This document shows, piece after piece, positions 1-7,639 of a DNA stretch of 64,000 nucleotides; the first letter of the stretch is position 1, and the number at the start of each line of letters is the position of its first letter. The translations under genes were made by a program, and so were the position numbers. Below the pieces are notes generated by a model, which did not search any database, had not been told where the DNA came from, and was given only the letters and a program-made list of their open reading frames with translations. Origin of the DNA: an uncultured Actinomycetes bacterium (GTDB lineage Bacteria; Actinomycetota; Coriobacteriia; Coriobacteriales; Atopobiaceae); NCBI GenBank assembly GCA_900314645.1, contig OMWB01000006.1:1-64000 (forward strand). Direction: 5' to 3'.

Positions 1-249
1 GCGGCCATACCGGGCCCGCCGACAGCCGGCGCCACGGCTGCTCCCGATCACGGATGCCGTGGTGTGTTCATCATATGCAGCTCCGATAAATAAAGTCCGA
101 TTGCGCTCCGTACGCGCCGCGGCATTTGGAATTGCGTGAGAGTTGTCAAAAACATCGAGAATCACAAGACAAAAGGTGCTGTCTGTACATACTACTTTTT
201 AGCGCAGTTGGAAGCGCATGTCTGTAAAGACAAATGAGAGGAGTAAGTC
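1..249. other. Left edge of window, no assignable gene; leader of the first gene
   Basis: The first reading frame stays open from the edge to a TAA at 91-93, so the last 30 codons of a truncated gene could lie here. The translation (proline- and glycine-rich, then FIICSSDK) matches nothing I recognise. The rest is less GC-rich and looks like a promoter/leader region. A GAGGAG ribosome binding site at about 238-242 serves the gene starting at 250. Confidence 0.3.
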
Positions 250-1053
250 ATGGAGAACATCGTTACCGCTATTTTTAGCGTCGAGAGCGAGGCTTATCAG
301 GCCTTTACGCAGATTCGTCAGAAGCCGTATGGCGAGGGCTACGTCGTGGCCGAGCTTGCTCAGCTGAAGCGCGAAGGCGACGCCATTACGGTGGTTGAGG
401 CCTGCGACACCGCCGCCGTTACCTCCAACGATACGGCTGCTGGCATGGCCGTTGGCGCGCTCGCCGGCATCCTCGGCGGCCCGCTTGGCGTTCTGCTCGG
501 CGCTTACACGGGCACCGTTGCCGGAGCAGCGTTTGACGCAGCCGATACCGTTGACAGCATGGCGCTGCTCGAGGCCACCGCTGCAAAACTGATGGACGGC
601 GACGTGGCCATCATCGCGCTCGTGCAGGAGGAGGAGCCCGCGTTTGACGCCGCTCTCGAGGGCTTTGACGTGCAGATCGTCCGCCACTTTGCCATCGACG
701 TCATGGACGAAGTTGACCGCGCCCTCGAGGAAGCTGCTCAGGACGCCAACCTCGCCAAGCAGGAGGAGCGTGCCGCTCGCAAGGCTTCCGTGAAGAAGTA
801 CTTCGAGGAGCTCAAGCAGCAGTATGAGGACAACAAGGCCGAGCGTGAGGCCAAGCGTGAGGCTTATCTCGACGAGCTCGCCGACAAGGCCAACGAGCTC
901 AACGCGAAGCTCGCTGAGGCTGACAAGGCAGCTGGCGAGAAGATCAAGGAGATGGCTGCCGGGCAGGAGGCTTTTGACAAGGCCATGGATGAGGCCGTTG
1001 CTGACGCCAACGCCGCATTTGTCTCCGAGACCAAGCAGATTATGGGCGAGTAG
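250..1053 (+). CDS. Glycine-zipper / coiled-coil protein of DUF1269-like type
   Basis: This is a 267-residue protein. Residues 1-60 form a small alpha/beta-like region. Residues 64-97 are a glycine- and alanine-rich hydrophobic stretch of glycine-zipper type. Residues 150-260 are a long, highly charged helix rich in Glu, Lys and Ala, probably a coiled coil. This layout resembles DUF1269-type proteins, which are described as membrane-associated or stress-related; no enzymatic motif is visible. An AGGAG motif sits about 8 bases before the ATG, and a T-tailed hairpin follows the stop. It appears to be transcribed alone. The function is unknown and the family assignment is by general resemblance only. 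Confidence 0.75.
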   Translation: MENIVTAIFSVESEAYQAFTQIRQKPYGEGYVVAELAQLKREGDAITVVEACDTAAVTSNDTAAGMAVGALAGILGGPLGVLLGAYTGTVAGAAFDAADTVDSMALLEATAAKLMDGDVAIIALVQEEEPAFDAALEGFDVQIVRHFAIDVMDEVDRALEEAAQDANLAKQEERAARKASVKKYFEELKQQYEDNKAEREAKREAYLDELADKANELNAKLAEADKAAGEKIKEMAAGQEAFDKAMDEAVADANAAFVSETKQIMGE

Positions 1054-1078
1054 AGCCTGTTTCCGTTTTATGCTTATA

Positions 1079-1116
1079 GGCGCGTACGGCTATTCTGGTC
1101 GTGCGCGCCATTTTTT
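1079..1116 (+). terminator. Rho-independent terminator
   Basis: A 10-bp stem (GGCGCGTACG pairing with CGTGCGCGCC, one wobble) at 1079-1088 and 1100-1109 is followed by A and six T residues. It lies 25 bases after the stop of the gene ending at 1053. Confidence 0.8.
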
Positions 1117-1139
1117 GAGAGTCTGAGATTGGAGTAACC

Positions 1140-1625
1140 GTGCGACTCAAGACGAAGCTTCTGCTTGTGGCAGTTCCCACCGCCGCTGTCATCTCTACCG
1201 GAGCCCTGGTCGTTCTTGGCCTGCATTTCCGCAAGCTCCGTCGTAAGCAGGAATCGAGCTTCCTTCCCAACGAGGTGCGCGGGTCACTTGAGGAGCTGTG
1301 CCTCATGAAGGCGGAGGATTTCGCACCAGACAAGTTTGGTTCGTCGCGCTATCAGCGCAAACTGGAGTCCCTCACTGACCGCCAGCTCATTGGGGTATAC
1401 GTGATCATCAATGCGGCGAAGGTCCTGCGCGATCGCGGAGTTGACCCCCGACAGCTCTCCAAGGAAGACGTCATTCATGAGGTGAGTCAGCTGCGCAATG
1501 CGGTGCATGGCAAGCACGACCGCAGAGAGCTGATCAAGCGCCTTGGGTCGTTTGGGGTTGATACTGCGCGCAGCATGCTTGATGACGGGCTCCTCCTTGC
1601 GGGCATGGCCATGCAGGCGGCATAG
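1140..1625 (+). CDS. Hypothetical protein with one N-terminal membrane segment
   Basis: This 161-residue protein starts at GTG, with GGAG 6 bases upstream. Residues 5-27 are a hydrophobic helix preceded by Lys and Arg and followed by a basic RKLRRK stretch, so the protein is probably anchored with its C-terminal part in the cytosol. The soluble part is helical and charged, with a second mildly hydrophobic stretch at the very end (LLLAGMAMQAA). I do not recognise the family. It lies between a terminator and alanine dehydrogenase, on the same strand as both neighbours. Confidence 0.65.
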   Translation: MRLKTKLLLVAVPTAAVISTGALVVLGLHFRKLRRKQESSFLPNEVRGSLEELCLMKAEDFAPDKFGSSRYQRKLESLTDRQLIGVYVIINAAKVLRDRGVDPRQLSKEDVIHEVSQLRNAVHGKHDRRELIKRLGSFGVDTARSMLDDGLLLAGMAMQAA

Positions 1626-1707
1626 GCGCTGGCGCGCGTCGCTGCTTCGAAACAATCGATTGGTACCATAGCCCAGTCATTTGTAAACGGACTGGAAGAG
1701 GCTATCC

Positions 1708-2823
1708 ATGAAGATCGGTTGCGTCAAAGAGATCAAGAACAACGAGTTCCGCGTTGGCCTTACGCCTGATAACGTCAAGAGCTACGTCGCCGCTGGCCAT
1801 CACGTCTATATCGAGATGGGCGCAGGTGTGGGCTCGGGCTTTTCTGATGAGGAGTACGTGGCGGCGGGCGCGAGCCTGCTCGAGGACCCCGCGGAGATTT
1901 GGCAGCTCGTTGACATGATGGTCAAGGTCAAGGAGCCGCTGCCTGAGGAGTACCCGCTCTTCCGCGAGGGGCTCATCCTGTATACCTACCTGCACCTGGC
2001 GGCAGACAAGGAGCAGATGGACGCGCTTCTGGACGGCAAGATCAAGGCTGTCGCTTACGAGACCCTGCAGGAGGCCGACGGCAGCCTGCCGCTGCTTGCT
2101 CCTATGAGCCAGATTGCGGGCCGTCTTGCCGTGCAGGAGGGCGCCAAGTACCTCGAGAAGACCTTTGGCGGCCGCGGCGTGCTGCTGGCGGGCGTTCCGG
2201 GCACTCCCAAGGCCAACGTCACCATCCTGGGCGGCGGCACCGTGGGCGCCAACGCGGCGAAGATCGCCGTGGGCATGGGCGCCAACGTCACGGTGCTCGA
2301 CATCAACCTGCGCCGTCTCGAGCAGCTCGACGACATGTTTGGTGCTCGCATCCAGACGCTCGTCTCCAACGACGCAAACGTCGAGCGCTCCGTCAAGGAC
2401 GCTGACTTGGTCATCGGCGCCGTGCTGATCCCCGGCGGCTCGACGCCCAAGCTCTTCAAGCGCGCGTATCTGCCCGAGATGAAGCCCGGCGCGGTGTTTG
2501 TGGACGTCGCTATCGACCAGGGCGGCTGCGGCGAGAGCTCGCATGTCACCACCCACGATGACCCCGTCTACATCGAGCAGGGCGTCGTGCACTATGCGGT
2601 GGGTAACATGCCGGGTGCCGTGGCTCGTACCTCCACCATCGCACTGACCAACGCTACGCTGCGCTACGGCCTCGAGATCGCCAACAAGGGCCTCGAGCAG
2701 GCCGTCGCCGACAACGCGGCCATCGCTCTGGGCGTCAACTGCTACGACGGCAAGATTACCTGCAAGAACCTCGCTGACAGCTACGAGGACTACGACTACG
2801 TGGACATCCACACGCTGGTCTAG
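1708..2823 (+). CDS. ald: Alanine dehydrogenase
   Basis: This 371-residue enzyme reversibly deaminates L-alanine to pyruvate and ammonia with NAD+. The length and landmarks match the family. Lys75 (VKVKEPL) and His96 (TYLHLA) sit at the substrate-binding and catalytic positions. A Rossmann GGGTVG motif is at 175-180, and Asp270 lies in DVAIDQGG. It is cytoplasmic and links alanine to the pyruvate pool. The start is the ATG at 1708 with a purine-rich AAGAGG upstream. It appears monocistronic, since a strong hairpin follows the stop. Nothing is missing from the active site. Confidence 0.96.
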   Translation: MKIGCVKEIKNNEFRVGLTPDNVKSYVAAGHHVYIEMGAGVGSGFSDEEYVAAGASLLEDPAEIWQLVDMMVKVKEPLPEEYPLFREGLILYTYLHLAADKEQMDALLDGKIKAVAYETLQEADGSLPLLAPMSQIAGRLAVQEGAKYLEKTFGGRGVLLAGVPGTPKANVTILGGGTVGANAAKIAVGMGANVTVLDINLRRLEQLDDMFGARIQTLVSNDANVERSVKDADLVIGAVLIPGGSTPKLFKRAYLPEMKPGAVFVDVAIDQGGCGESSHVTTHDDPVYIEQGVVHYAVGNMPGAVARTSTIALTNATLRYGLEIANKGLEQAVADNAAIALGVNCYDGKITCKNLADSYEDYDYVDIHTLV

Positions 2824-2844
2824 CTCTATCCACAGAGGTGCACA

Positions 2845-2879
2845 AGGCGGCCCGCTCTCTCTGAGGGAGCGGGCCGCCT
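2845..2879. terminator. Strong hairpin terminator after ald, shared with the convergent gene
   Basis: A perfect 13-bp GC-rich stem (2845-2857 and 2867-2879) has a 9-base loop. It lies between the ald stop and the convergent gene ending at 2910, so it could end transcripts from both sides. Confidence 0.75.
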
Positions 2880-2909
2880 CCCGTGCAGGGGGTCTGATAT
2901 CGCGTGGCG

Positions 2910-3566
2910 TCACAGAGATCTGACGGTGTCGTCCACAAGACCTGACTCAAGGAGCGTCCCGTTGTAGAGTCCGTCGTAGCCGAGCACAGACTGCACGTGG
3001 CTAATAAAGGCGGAGGGGTTCTGGATGCCAAGGCCATCACCCTTCTCGTTGTGGGGAAGCGGGTGCGACTCCGCGTTGTCATGCAGGTGGACCTGGCCAG
3101 CAAGACGCCAGACACCATCCACGCGGGCAATGCGTGAGCCCAACAAGCCGTTCGCCCAACGGGTGTTTCGCGCGAGCATGGGGTCCTGTACAAGAAAGTC
3201 CTCACAGGTGACAATGTCGCGAAGACGTGTGACGTTGGTCCTCCGGTCCTGCGAGATGACCCAGAACACCGAGTAGAACTGCGTGTCGGAGAACTCGGTG
3301 AGGGAGGGGTCTTGGCGCGCCGCTCGCTTGAGAGGCGTCATCTCGTTGCCCATGTCAAAGTCAAAGAGCGTCCACTCCGAGAAGGCCATGTTGCACTGCA
3401 CGATTTCTGCCTCGCTGGCATCACGGTGGTAGGCTTCTGGGTCAACGGTGTCCTCGAAGATGATACGGGCAATGTCAAAAAGATAGGGGGTGCCGTACTT
3501 GATGTCTGCCAGGATCTCGGCGAGCTCCTCAGGCTCGGGCCAACGCTGCTTTGTGTGCTTGCTCAT
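2910..3566 (-). CDS. Hypothetical protein, 218 aa
   Basis: The ATG at 3566 is preceded by GGGAGG, so this start is well supported. The protein is soluble and acidic with many aromatic residues and no signal peptide or membrane helix. A few conserved-looking stretches (CNMAFSEWTLFDFD, RWANGLLGSRIARVDG, HLHDNAESHPL) suggest a compact globular fold. I do not recognise the family. It is transcribed alone, convergent with ald. The 269 bases upstream, as far as mgtC, hold no convincing gene. Confidence 0.7.
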   Translation of the reverse strand: MSKHTKQRWPEPEELAEILADIKYGTPYLFDIARIIFEDTVDPEAYHRDASEAEIVQCNMAFSEWTLFDFDMGNEMTPLKRAARQDPSLTEFSDTQFYSVFWVISQDRRTNVTRLRDIVTCEDFLVQDPMLARNTRWANGLLGSRIARVDGVWRLAGQVHLHDNAESHPLPHNEKGDGLGIQNPSAFISHVQSVLGYDGLYNGTLLESGLVDDTVRSL

Positions 3567-3810
3567 GCATGCCTCCCAAGGTCGGTTTATCGGGGATAGC
3601 TATGATGGCAAGCGCTGCTTGCAGCAAACTCGCATAGGTCTGCAGGAAACTGGCGGGAAGCTGCGCGTACGTCCACCCGCCACAAAGGAGGGACAGGTCA
3701 GCATGCAAGCCCACGGGACAAAACCAAGCTGGCTAAGCGCGTCGCGCCGTTTTTCGAGAATTGGGGTTTCCACAACCTACACACAACGGGTATTGCATGC
3801 GGGTGTTGCG

Positions 3811-3830
3811 GCGCTCATGCGCCGCATGAG
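3811..3830 (-). terminator. Short hairpin downstream of the mgtC-like gene
   Basis: TGCGGCG and CGCCGCA form a 7-bp stem with a 6-base loop just beyond the stop of the minus-strand gene ending at 3836. No T run is obvious, so termination is only likely. Confidence 0.4.
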
Positions 3831-3835
3831 AGACA

Positions 3836-4528
3836 TCAGTAGTCTTCGAGATAGCGGACGTAGTCCAGGTCCCTTAGGTGCTCGACAATTAGCTCGCGCT
3901 GCGCAATCCTTGGCGCGGTTGCCGAAAGCATGAGGATGGGCCCATCCCCGGGAGCGTTGCTCTTGGTGAAGCGGACGTTGGAGTAGGTGACGTCCATGCG
4001 GCGCAGCTCATGCAGGAAGTGCTTCACATTGTGGTTCTCGTCAATCTCGACGTAGAGATCGAAATCCTTGGAGAGTCGAAGCAGCGCCTTGTCAAAGTGG
4101 CGAAGCACCAGGAGCGTGAAGAGAACGTAGACAAGTGTCACGAGCACGCCCTCGATGTATCCGGCTCCGGCGGCCAAGCCAATGCAGGCGCAGGCCCAGA
4201 GGCCCGCTGCGGTGGTGAGTCCGCGCACTTCGCGGTTGCCGGTGACCATGATGGTGCCGACGCCCAAGAAGCCGACGCCCGAGACAACGCTCGAGCCTAT
4301 GCGTGTGATATCGGCCCCTCCAGGAAACTGCAGGTATACGTACTGACCCACAATCAAGCAGAGCGCAGAGCCGACGCAGACAAGCACGTGCGTCTTGATG
4401 CCCGCGCTCTTGTTCTTTGCCTCACGCTCAAGGCCAACGATGAGACCGGCAAGTGTTGCCACGCCGAGGCGGAGAAAGATTCCGAGCGTGGTGAACTGGC
4501 CAGAGCTAGCAATAAGGTCATGCAGCAT
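3836..4528 (-). CDS. MgtC/SapB family membrane protein
   Basis: This 230-residue protein has four to five hydrophobic segments in its first 150 residues and a soluble C-terminal domain (about 150-230) of ACT-like character. Family landmarks are GLEREAKNKSAGIKTH (about 32-47), SGVGFLGVGTI and VRGLTTAAGLW. MgtC-type proteins act in magnesium homeostasis, and in some species modulate ATP synthase or virulence; the role here is not shown. The ATG at 4528 is preferred over an upstream in-frame ATG at 4657 because AAAGGA lies 6 bases before it and the longer version adds a non-membrane extension. It is divergent from the aminopeptidase gene. Confidence 0.88.
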   Translation of the reverse strand: MLHDLIASSGQFTTLGIFLRLGVATLAGLIVGLEREAKNKSAGIKTHVLVCVGSALCLIVGQYVYLQFPGGADITRIGSSVVSGVGFLGVGTIMVTGNREVRGLTTAAGLWACACIGLAAGAGYIEGVLVTLVYVLFTLLVLRHFDKALLRLSKDFDLYVEIDENHNVKHFLHELRRMDVTYSNVRFTKSNAPGDGPILMLSATAPRIAQRELIVEHLRDLDYVRYLEDY

Positions 4529-4648
4529 GGGGATCCTTTCACCGAGGTGAGCGTCCAGTCCAAGCATACACCGCTTTACAACGTCGGTATCGAGGTCTTC
4601 GGAATGCGGTATTGTTTGATGAAAGTGCCAATTGAGAGGAAAACCCCC

Positions 4649-5968
4649 ATGGATCACCTCGCTGTATCACGCGAGCTCGTCAGCTTCGTCGCCAAGAGCC
4701 CCAGCCCCTTCCATGTTGTCGCATCCATTCGCCAGATGCTTGACGACGCTGGGTTTGCCTATCTTCCCGAGGGCGACGAGTGGCCCGTTGTCCCGGGTGG
4801 CAGCTACTATACCGTTCGCAACGGTTCGAGCCTCGTTGCCTTCAAGGTGGGCGAGCTGCTGGACAACTACCACTTCCAGATGAGCGCCTCGCACACCGAC
4901 TCTCCCACCTATAAGGTGAAGGCCGTTCCCACGCTTGAGGGGCCGGACGACTACGTGCGTCTGAACGTTGAGGGCTACGGCGGCATGATGGACTACACCT
5001 GGTTCGACCGCCCACTGACACTTGCCGGCCGCGTGTTGGTAGAGGAAGACGGCGGCGTCCGTTCGCGCCTGCTCTTCATCGATCGCGACCTGCTCGTCAT
5101 CCCCAGTCTTGCCATCCACATGAACCGCGAGGTCAATGATGGCTACGCGTTCAACCGACAGGTCGACCTGTGTCCGCTCTTCTCTGCTGGGGCACTTACG
5201 GCCGAGGGTTTCACCAAGCTGCTTGCCAACGAGCTGGGCGTCCAGCCTGAACAGGTGCTCTCGTTCGACCTCACGCTGGTCAATCGCCAGGCGGGAAGCG
5301 TCTGGGGCGCTGCGCAGGAGTTTGTGTCCTCACCCAAGCTGGACGATCTGCAGTGCGACTTTGCCTCCCTCAAGGGGTTCCTTGAGAGCAGCAACCCGCA
5401 TGACGTGTCGGTCTGCGCGTTCTTTGACACCGAGGAGGTGGGGTCGGGCTCCAAGCAGGGGGCGCTTTCCACCTTCCTGGACGACACGCTGACGCGCATC
5501 AACGCGGCGCTCGGAAAAGGCGAGCAAGACTATCTGCGCGCCCTGGCTGGGTCCCTCATGCTGAGCTGTGACAACGCTCATGCGGTGCATCCCAACCATC
5601 CAGAGGCCGCTGATCCCCAGAACCGTCCAAAGCTCAACGGAGGAGTGGTCATCAAAGAGCACGCTGGCCAGCTCTATACCACTGACGCCTTCGGTCGAGC
5701 CGCGTTTCTGGCGGTGTGCCGCGCAGCTGGCGTGCCAACGCAGGTCTTTGCAAACCGCAGCGACAAGCGTGGGGGCTCTACGCTCGGGAGGCTCTCCACG
5801 CAACACGTGAGCGTGCATTGCGTCGACATCGGTTTGCCGCAGCTGGCTATGCACTCTTCCTACGAGACGGCCGGCTCCAAGGATACGGCTTGGGGCATTG
5901 CGGCGCTGCGCGCCTTCTTTGACGCAGACCTGAAGATCGAGGGCTTCGAGCGCGTTCTGATTGCGTAG
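4649..5968 (+). CDS. M18 family aminopeptidase
   Basis: This cytosolic zinc aminopeptidase of 439 residues is of the PepB/ApeB/aspartyl-aminopeptidase type and removes N-terminal (often acidic) residues from peptides. Candidate metal and catalytic motifs appear in order: SASHTDSP, SSPKLDDLQ, FFDTEEVGSGS, SCDNAHAVHPN and LAMHSSYET. These are the His, Asp, Glu, Asp and His positions of the family. The ATG at 4649 has GAGAGGA upstream. The reading frame is open further upstream, but that part overlaps mgtC on the other strand and is rejected. A terminator follows at 6018. Substrate preference cannot be read from the sequence. Confidence 0.93.
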   Translation: MDHLAVSRELVSFVAKSPSPFHVVASIRQMLDDAGFAYLPEGDEWPVVPGGSYYTVRNGSSLVAFKVGELLDNYHFQMSASHTDSPTYKVKAVPTLEGPDDYVRLNVEGYGGMMDYTWFDRPLTLAGRVLVEEDGGVRSRLLFIDRDLLVIPSLAIHMNREVNDGYAFNRQVDLCPLFSAGALTAEGFTKLLANELGVQPEQVLSFDLTLVNRQAGSVWGAAQEFVSSPKLDDLQCDFASLKGFLESSNPHDVSVCAFFDTEEVGSGSKQGALSTFLDDTLTRINAALGKGEQDYLRALAGSLMLSCDNAHAVHPNHPEAADPQNRPKLNGGVVIKEHAGQLYTTDAFGRAAFLAVCRAAGVPTQVFANRSDKRGGSTLGRLSTQHVSVHCVDIGLPQLAMHSSYETAGSKDTAWGIAALRAFFDADLKIEGFERVLIA

Positions 5969-6017
5969 GCCAACACCTGCGAAAAAGCAGCTTCAACAAC
6001 CGAAAAAACTCTCAAAT

Positions 6018-6041
6018 GAAGCCCCGCCTCTGCGGGGCTTC
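6018..6041 (+). terminator. Terminator after the M18 aminopeptidase
   Basis: GAAGCCCCGC and GCGGGGCTTC form a perfect 10-bp stem with a CTCT loop, 50 bases after the stop codon. Confidence 0.7.
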
Positions 6042-6053
6042 TGCTATTCTGTC

Positions 6054-6089
6054 TTGCGGAGGGTATTACAAAATCATACTAAGTCATAC
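6054..6089 (+). promoter_or_regulatory. Promoter and repeated hexamer upstream of the DinJ-like gene
   Basis: TTGCGG (6054-6059) and TACTAA (6077-6082) are separated by 17 bases, giving a plausible vegetative promoter. The hexamer TCATAC occurs twice, at 6074-6079 and 6084-6089, over and just after the -10. That is a reasonable place for autorepression by the antitoxin. The operator role is an inference. Confidence 0.5.
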
Positions 6090-6111
6090 CACAAACGCAG
6101 CAAAGGGACTC

Positions 6112-6312
6112 ATGAGCGAGAAAATGACCCCGATCGTGGCCAAGGTGATGCCGGCCGAGAAGGACCGGTTCTTCGAGGCGACAGAGCTTATCGGCACCAC
6201 ACCCTCAAACGCGATACGTATGTTCATTTCGGCGTTTAACAGGGCGGGTACCTTCCCGTTTGAAATAACAGCGCCCAGTGCAAGCGAGGTGGGTGTTCGA
6301 GATGCGAGCTGA
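6112..6312 (+). CDS. RelB/DinJ-family antitoxin, orphan
   Basis: This 66-residue protein has the ribbon-helix-helix character of RelB/DinJ antitoxins. The TPSNAIRMFISAF segment followed by GTFPFEI is the family signature. Such proteins bind their own promoter and neutralise a RelE/YafQ-type ribonuclease toxin. The start is the ATG at 6112, in a frame that is open further upstream. No toxin gene follows: the next 227 bases contain no RelE- or YafQ-like reading frame before the ROK gene. It could act with a distant toxin or be a leftover of a lost pair. Confidence 0.8.
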   Translation: MSEKMTPIVAKVMPAEKDRFFEATELIGTTPSNAIRMFISAFNRAGTFPFEITAPSASEVGVRDAS

Positions 6313-6539
6313 GTTGAGTTGGCGGTTGATGAGATTCGCCTTGTGGCTCTCTCGTGTTGCGCCATGTACGTTTACGGAGCGCCTGCGCGCCGCAAACGTC
6401 AGTCGCTGCATGCGCGGCAACTGGTACTGAGAGCTCACGACGCGGTTTCGGTCATCTGCTTGCTGACAAAGCATCACCATCCTGCACAGCTAGCCTCGGC
6501 TTAGGCCGCAGGCACTCGGTTCATGCGTAAAGGGGAGCT

Positions 6540-7466
6540 ATGAGCGCCAATTACTTCTCTGTCGATGTCGGTGGCACCAGCATCAAGTGGGGGCTTGTCT
6601 CGCCAGAGATGGTTCTGCTTGAGCAGGGGAGTGTTCCCAATGAGGAAAACACTGCGGAAGGCCTGGTGGCAGCCATCGCCTCATTGGTTGCTGCCCATGC
6701 GGGCGTCGTTCAAGGCGTTGGCGTAAGCGTCCCTGGCACGGTGGACGAGGCCGATCCTCAAGGCGTGGTCCTGGGAGGCGGAAGGCTCTCGTATCTTGAC
6801 GGCGTGGCGTTGGGTGCTGAGCTCTCGTTTGCCACCTCGCTTCCGGTGACGATTGAGAACAACGGCAAGGCCTGCGCTCTGGGCGAGTACGCTACCGGCG
6901 CGCTCAAGGGTACCTCACTGGGCGTCGTGCTCGTCATCGGGACGGGCGTCGGCGGCGGCATCATCTCGCAGGGCCGCATCATGCGTGGCGCCCACAACTT
7001 TGCGGGCGAGTTCAGCTTCCTGCGCACTACGCCCTTCGAGGGACGTCTGCGTCTAGAAGACGCGATGGCGGGAACGTGCGGCTGGGAGGCGCTCAAGCGC
7101 GAGATTCTGGCCGCCAAGGGCATGCTCGACATGGGCGATGTTGATGGCTACGCGCTGTTTGACTGGGTCAACCGGGGAGATGCCGACGCGTTACGTGGCC
7201 TGCATGAGTACTCCAAGCAGCTCTGCCTGTGGATTCTCAACCTCCAGTGCATCGTCGATCCCGAAGTCATCGCCATCGGCGGAGGAATCAGCGCGCAGCC
7301 GGCGCTCTTGGAGGCGGTCGTCACCACCATGCGTTCCATGATTGCCGACCTGCCCCATAAGGAGATTCCGCGACCAAAGATTGTCGCCTGCGAGCATGCG
7401 GGAGTGGCAAGTCTCATAGGTGTTGCGTACGAGGCTCAGCGTCGTGCCACAAATATGCAGGTATAA
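6540..7466 (+). CDS. ROK-family sugar kinase-like protein with a degenerate active site
   Basis: This 308-residue protein has the ASKHA fold of the ROK family (glucokinases, N-acetylmannosamine kinases, sugar-sensing repressors). An N-terminal phosphate motif DVGGTSIKWG is at 9-18 and GTGVGGG at 134-140. Two canonical elements are altered. The END motif holding the catalytic Asp reads ENN (106-108), and the zinc-binding CxCGxxGCxE segment is absent. No N-terminal helix-turn-helix is present. It may therefore be a weak or non-standard kinase, or a sugar sensor. GGGGAG precedes the ATG. It stands alone, so its sugar is unknown. Confidence 0.85.
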   Translation: MSANYFSVDVGGTSIKWGLVSPEMVLLEQGSVPNEENTAEGLVAAIASLVAAHAGVVQGVGVSVPGTVDEADPQGVVLGGGRLSYLDGVALGAELSFATSLPVTIENNGKACALGEYATGALKGTSLGVVLVIGTGVGGGIISQGRIMRGAHNFAGEFSFLRTTPFEGRLRLEDAMAGTCGWEALKREILAAKGMLDMGDVDGYALFDWVNRGDADALRGLHEYSKQLCLWILNLQCIVDPEVIAIGGGISAQPALLEAVVTTMRSMIADLPHKEIPRPKIVACEHAGVASLIGVAYEAQRRATNMQV

Positions 7467-7639
7467 GGCACCTTTAAGCTCTATTTCCACTTGAAGCACA
7501 ACAGGTTAATACAAGTTTTCCTTCGGAAACCTTCCCACAGCTGAAACAATGACGCGCTACGATGGCATGCGTTGCGCATCGCCATGCGCACATTTCTGTT
7601 TTTGGGGCATGCGCCCCGCGTGTCGTGAAAGGTCAACCG

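Noticed and set aside
3701-3931. A possible 76-residue gene with a good ribosome site (AAAGGAGGG) before ATG 3701
   Set aside because: The translation is Arg/Ser-rich, crosses the terminator-like hairpin, and overlaps the end of the mgtC gene on the other strand; no family resemblance. Kept as unlikely.
6319-6504. A 61-codon frame after the DinJ-like gene, considered as its toxin
   Set aside because: The translation lacks RelE/YafQ features, no ribosome site precedes it, and the composition is cysteine/histidine-rich as in a random frame.
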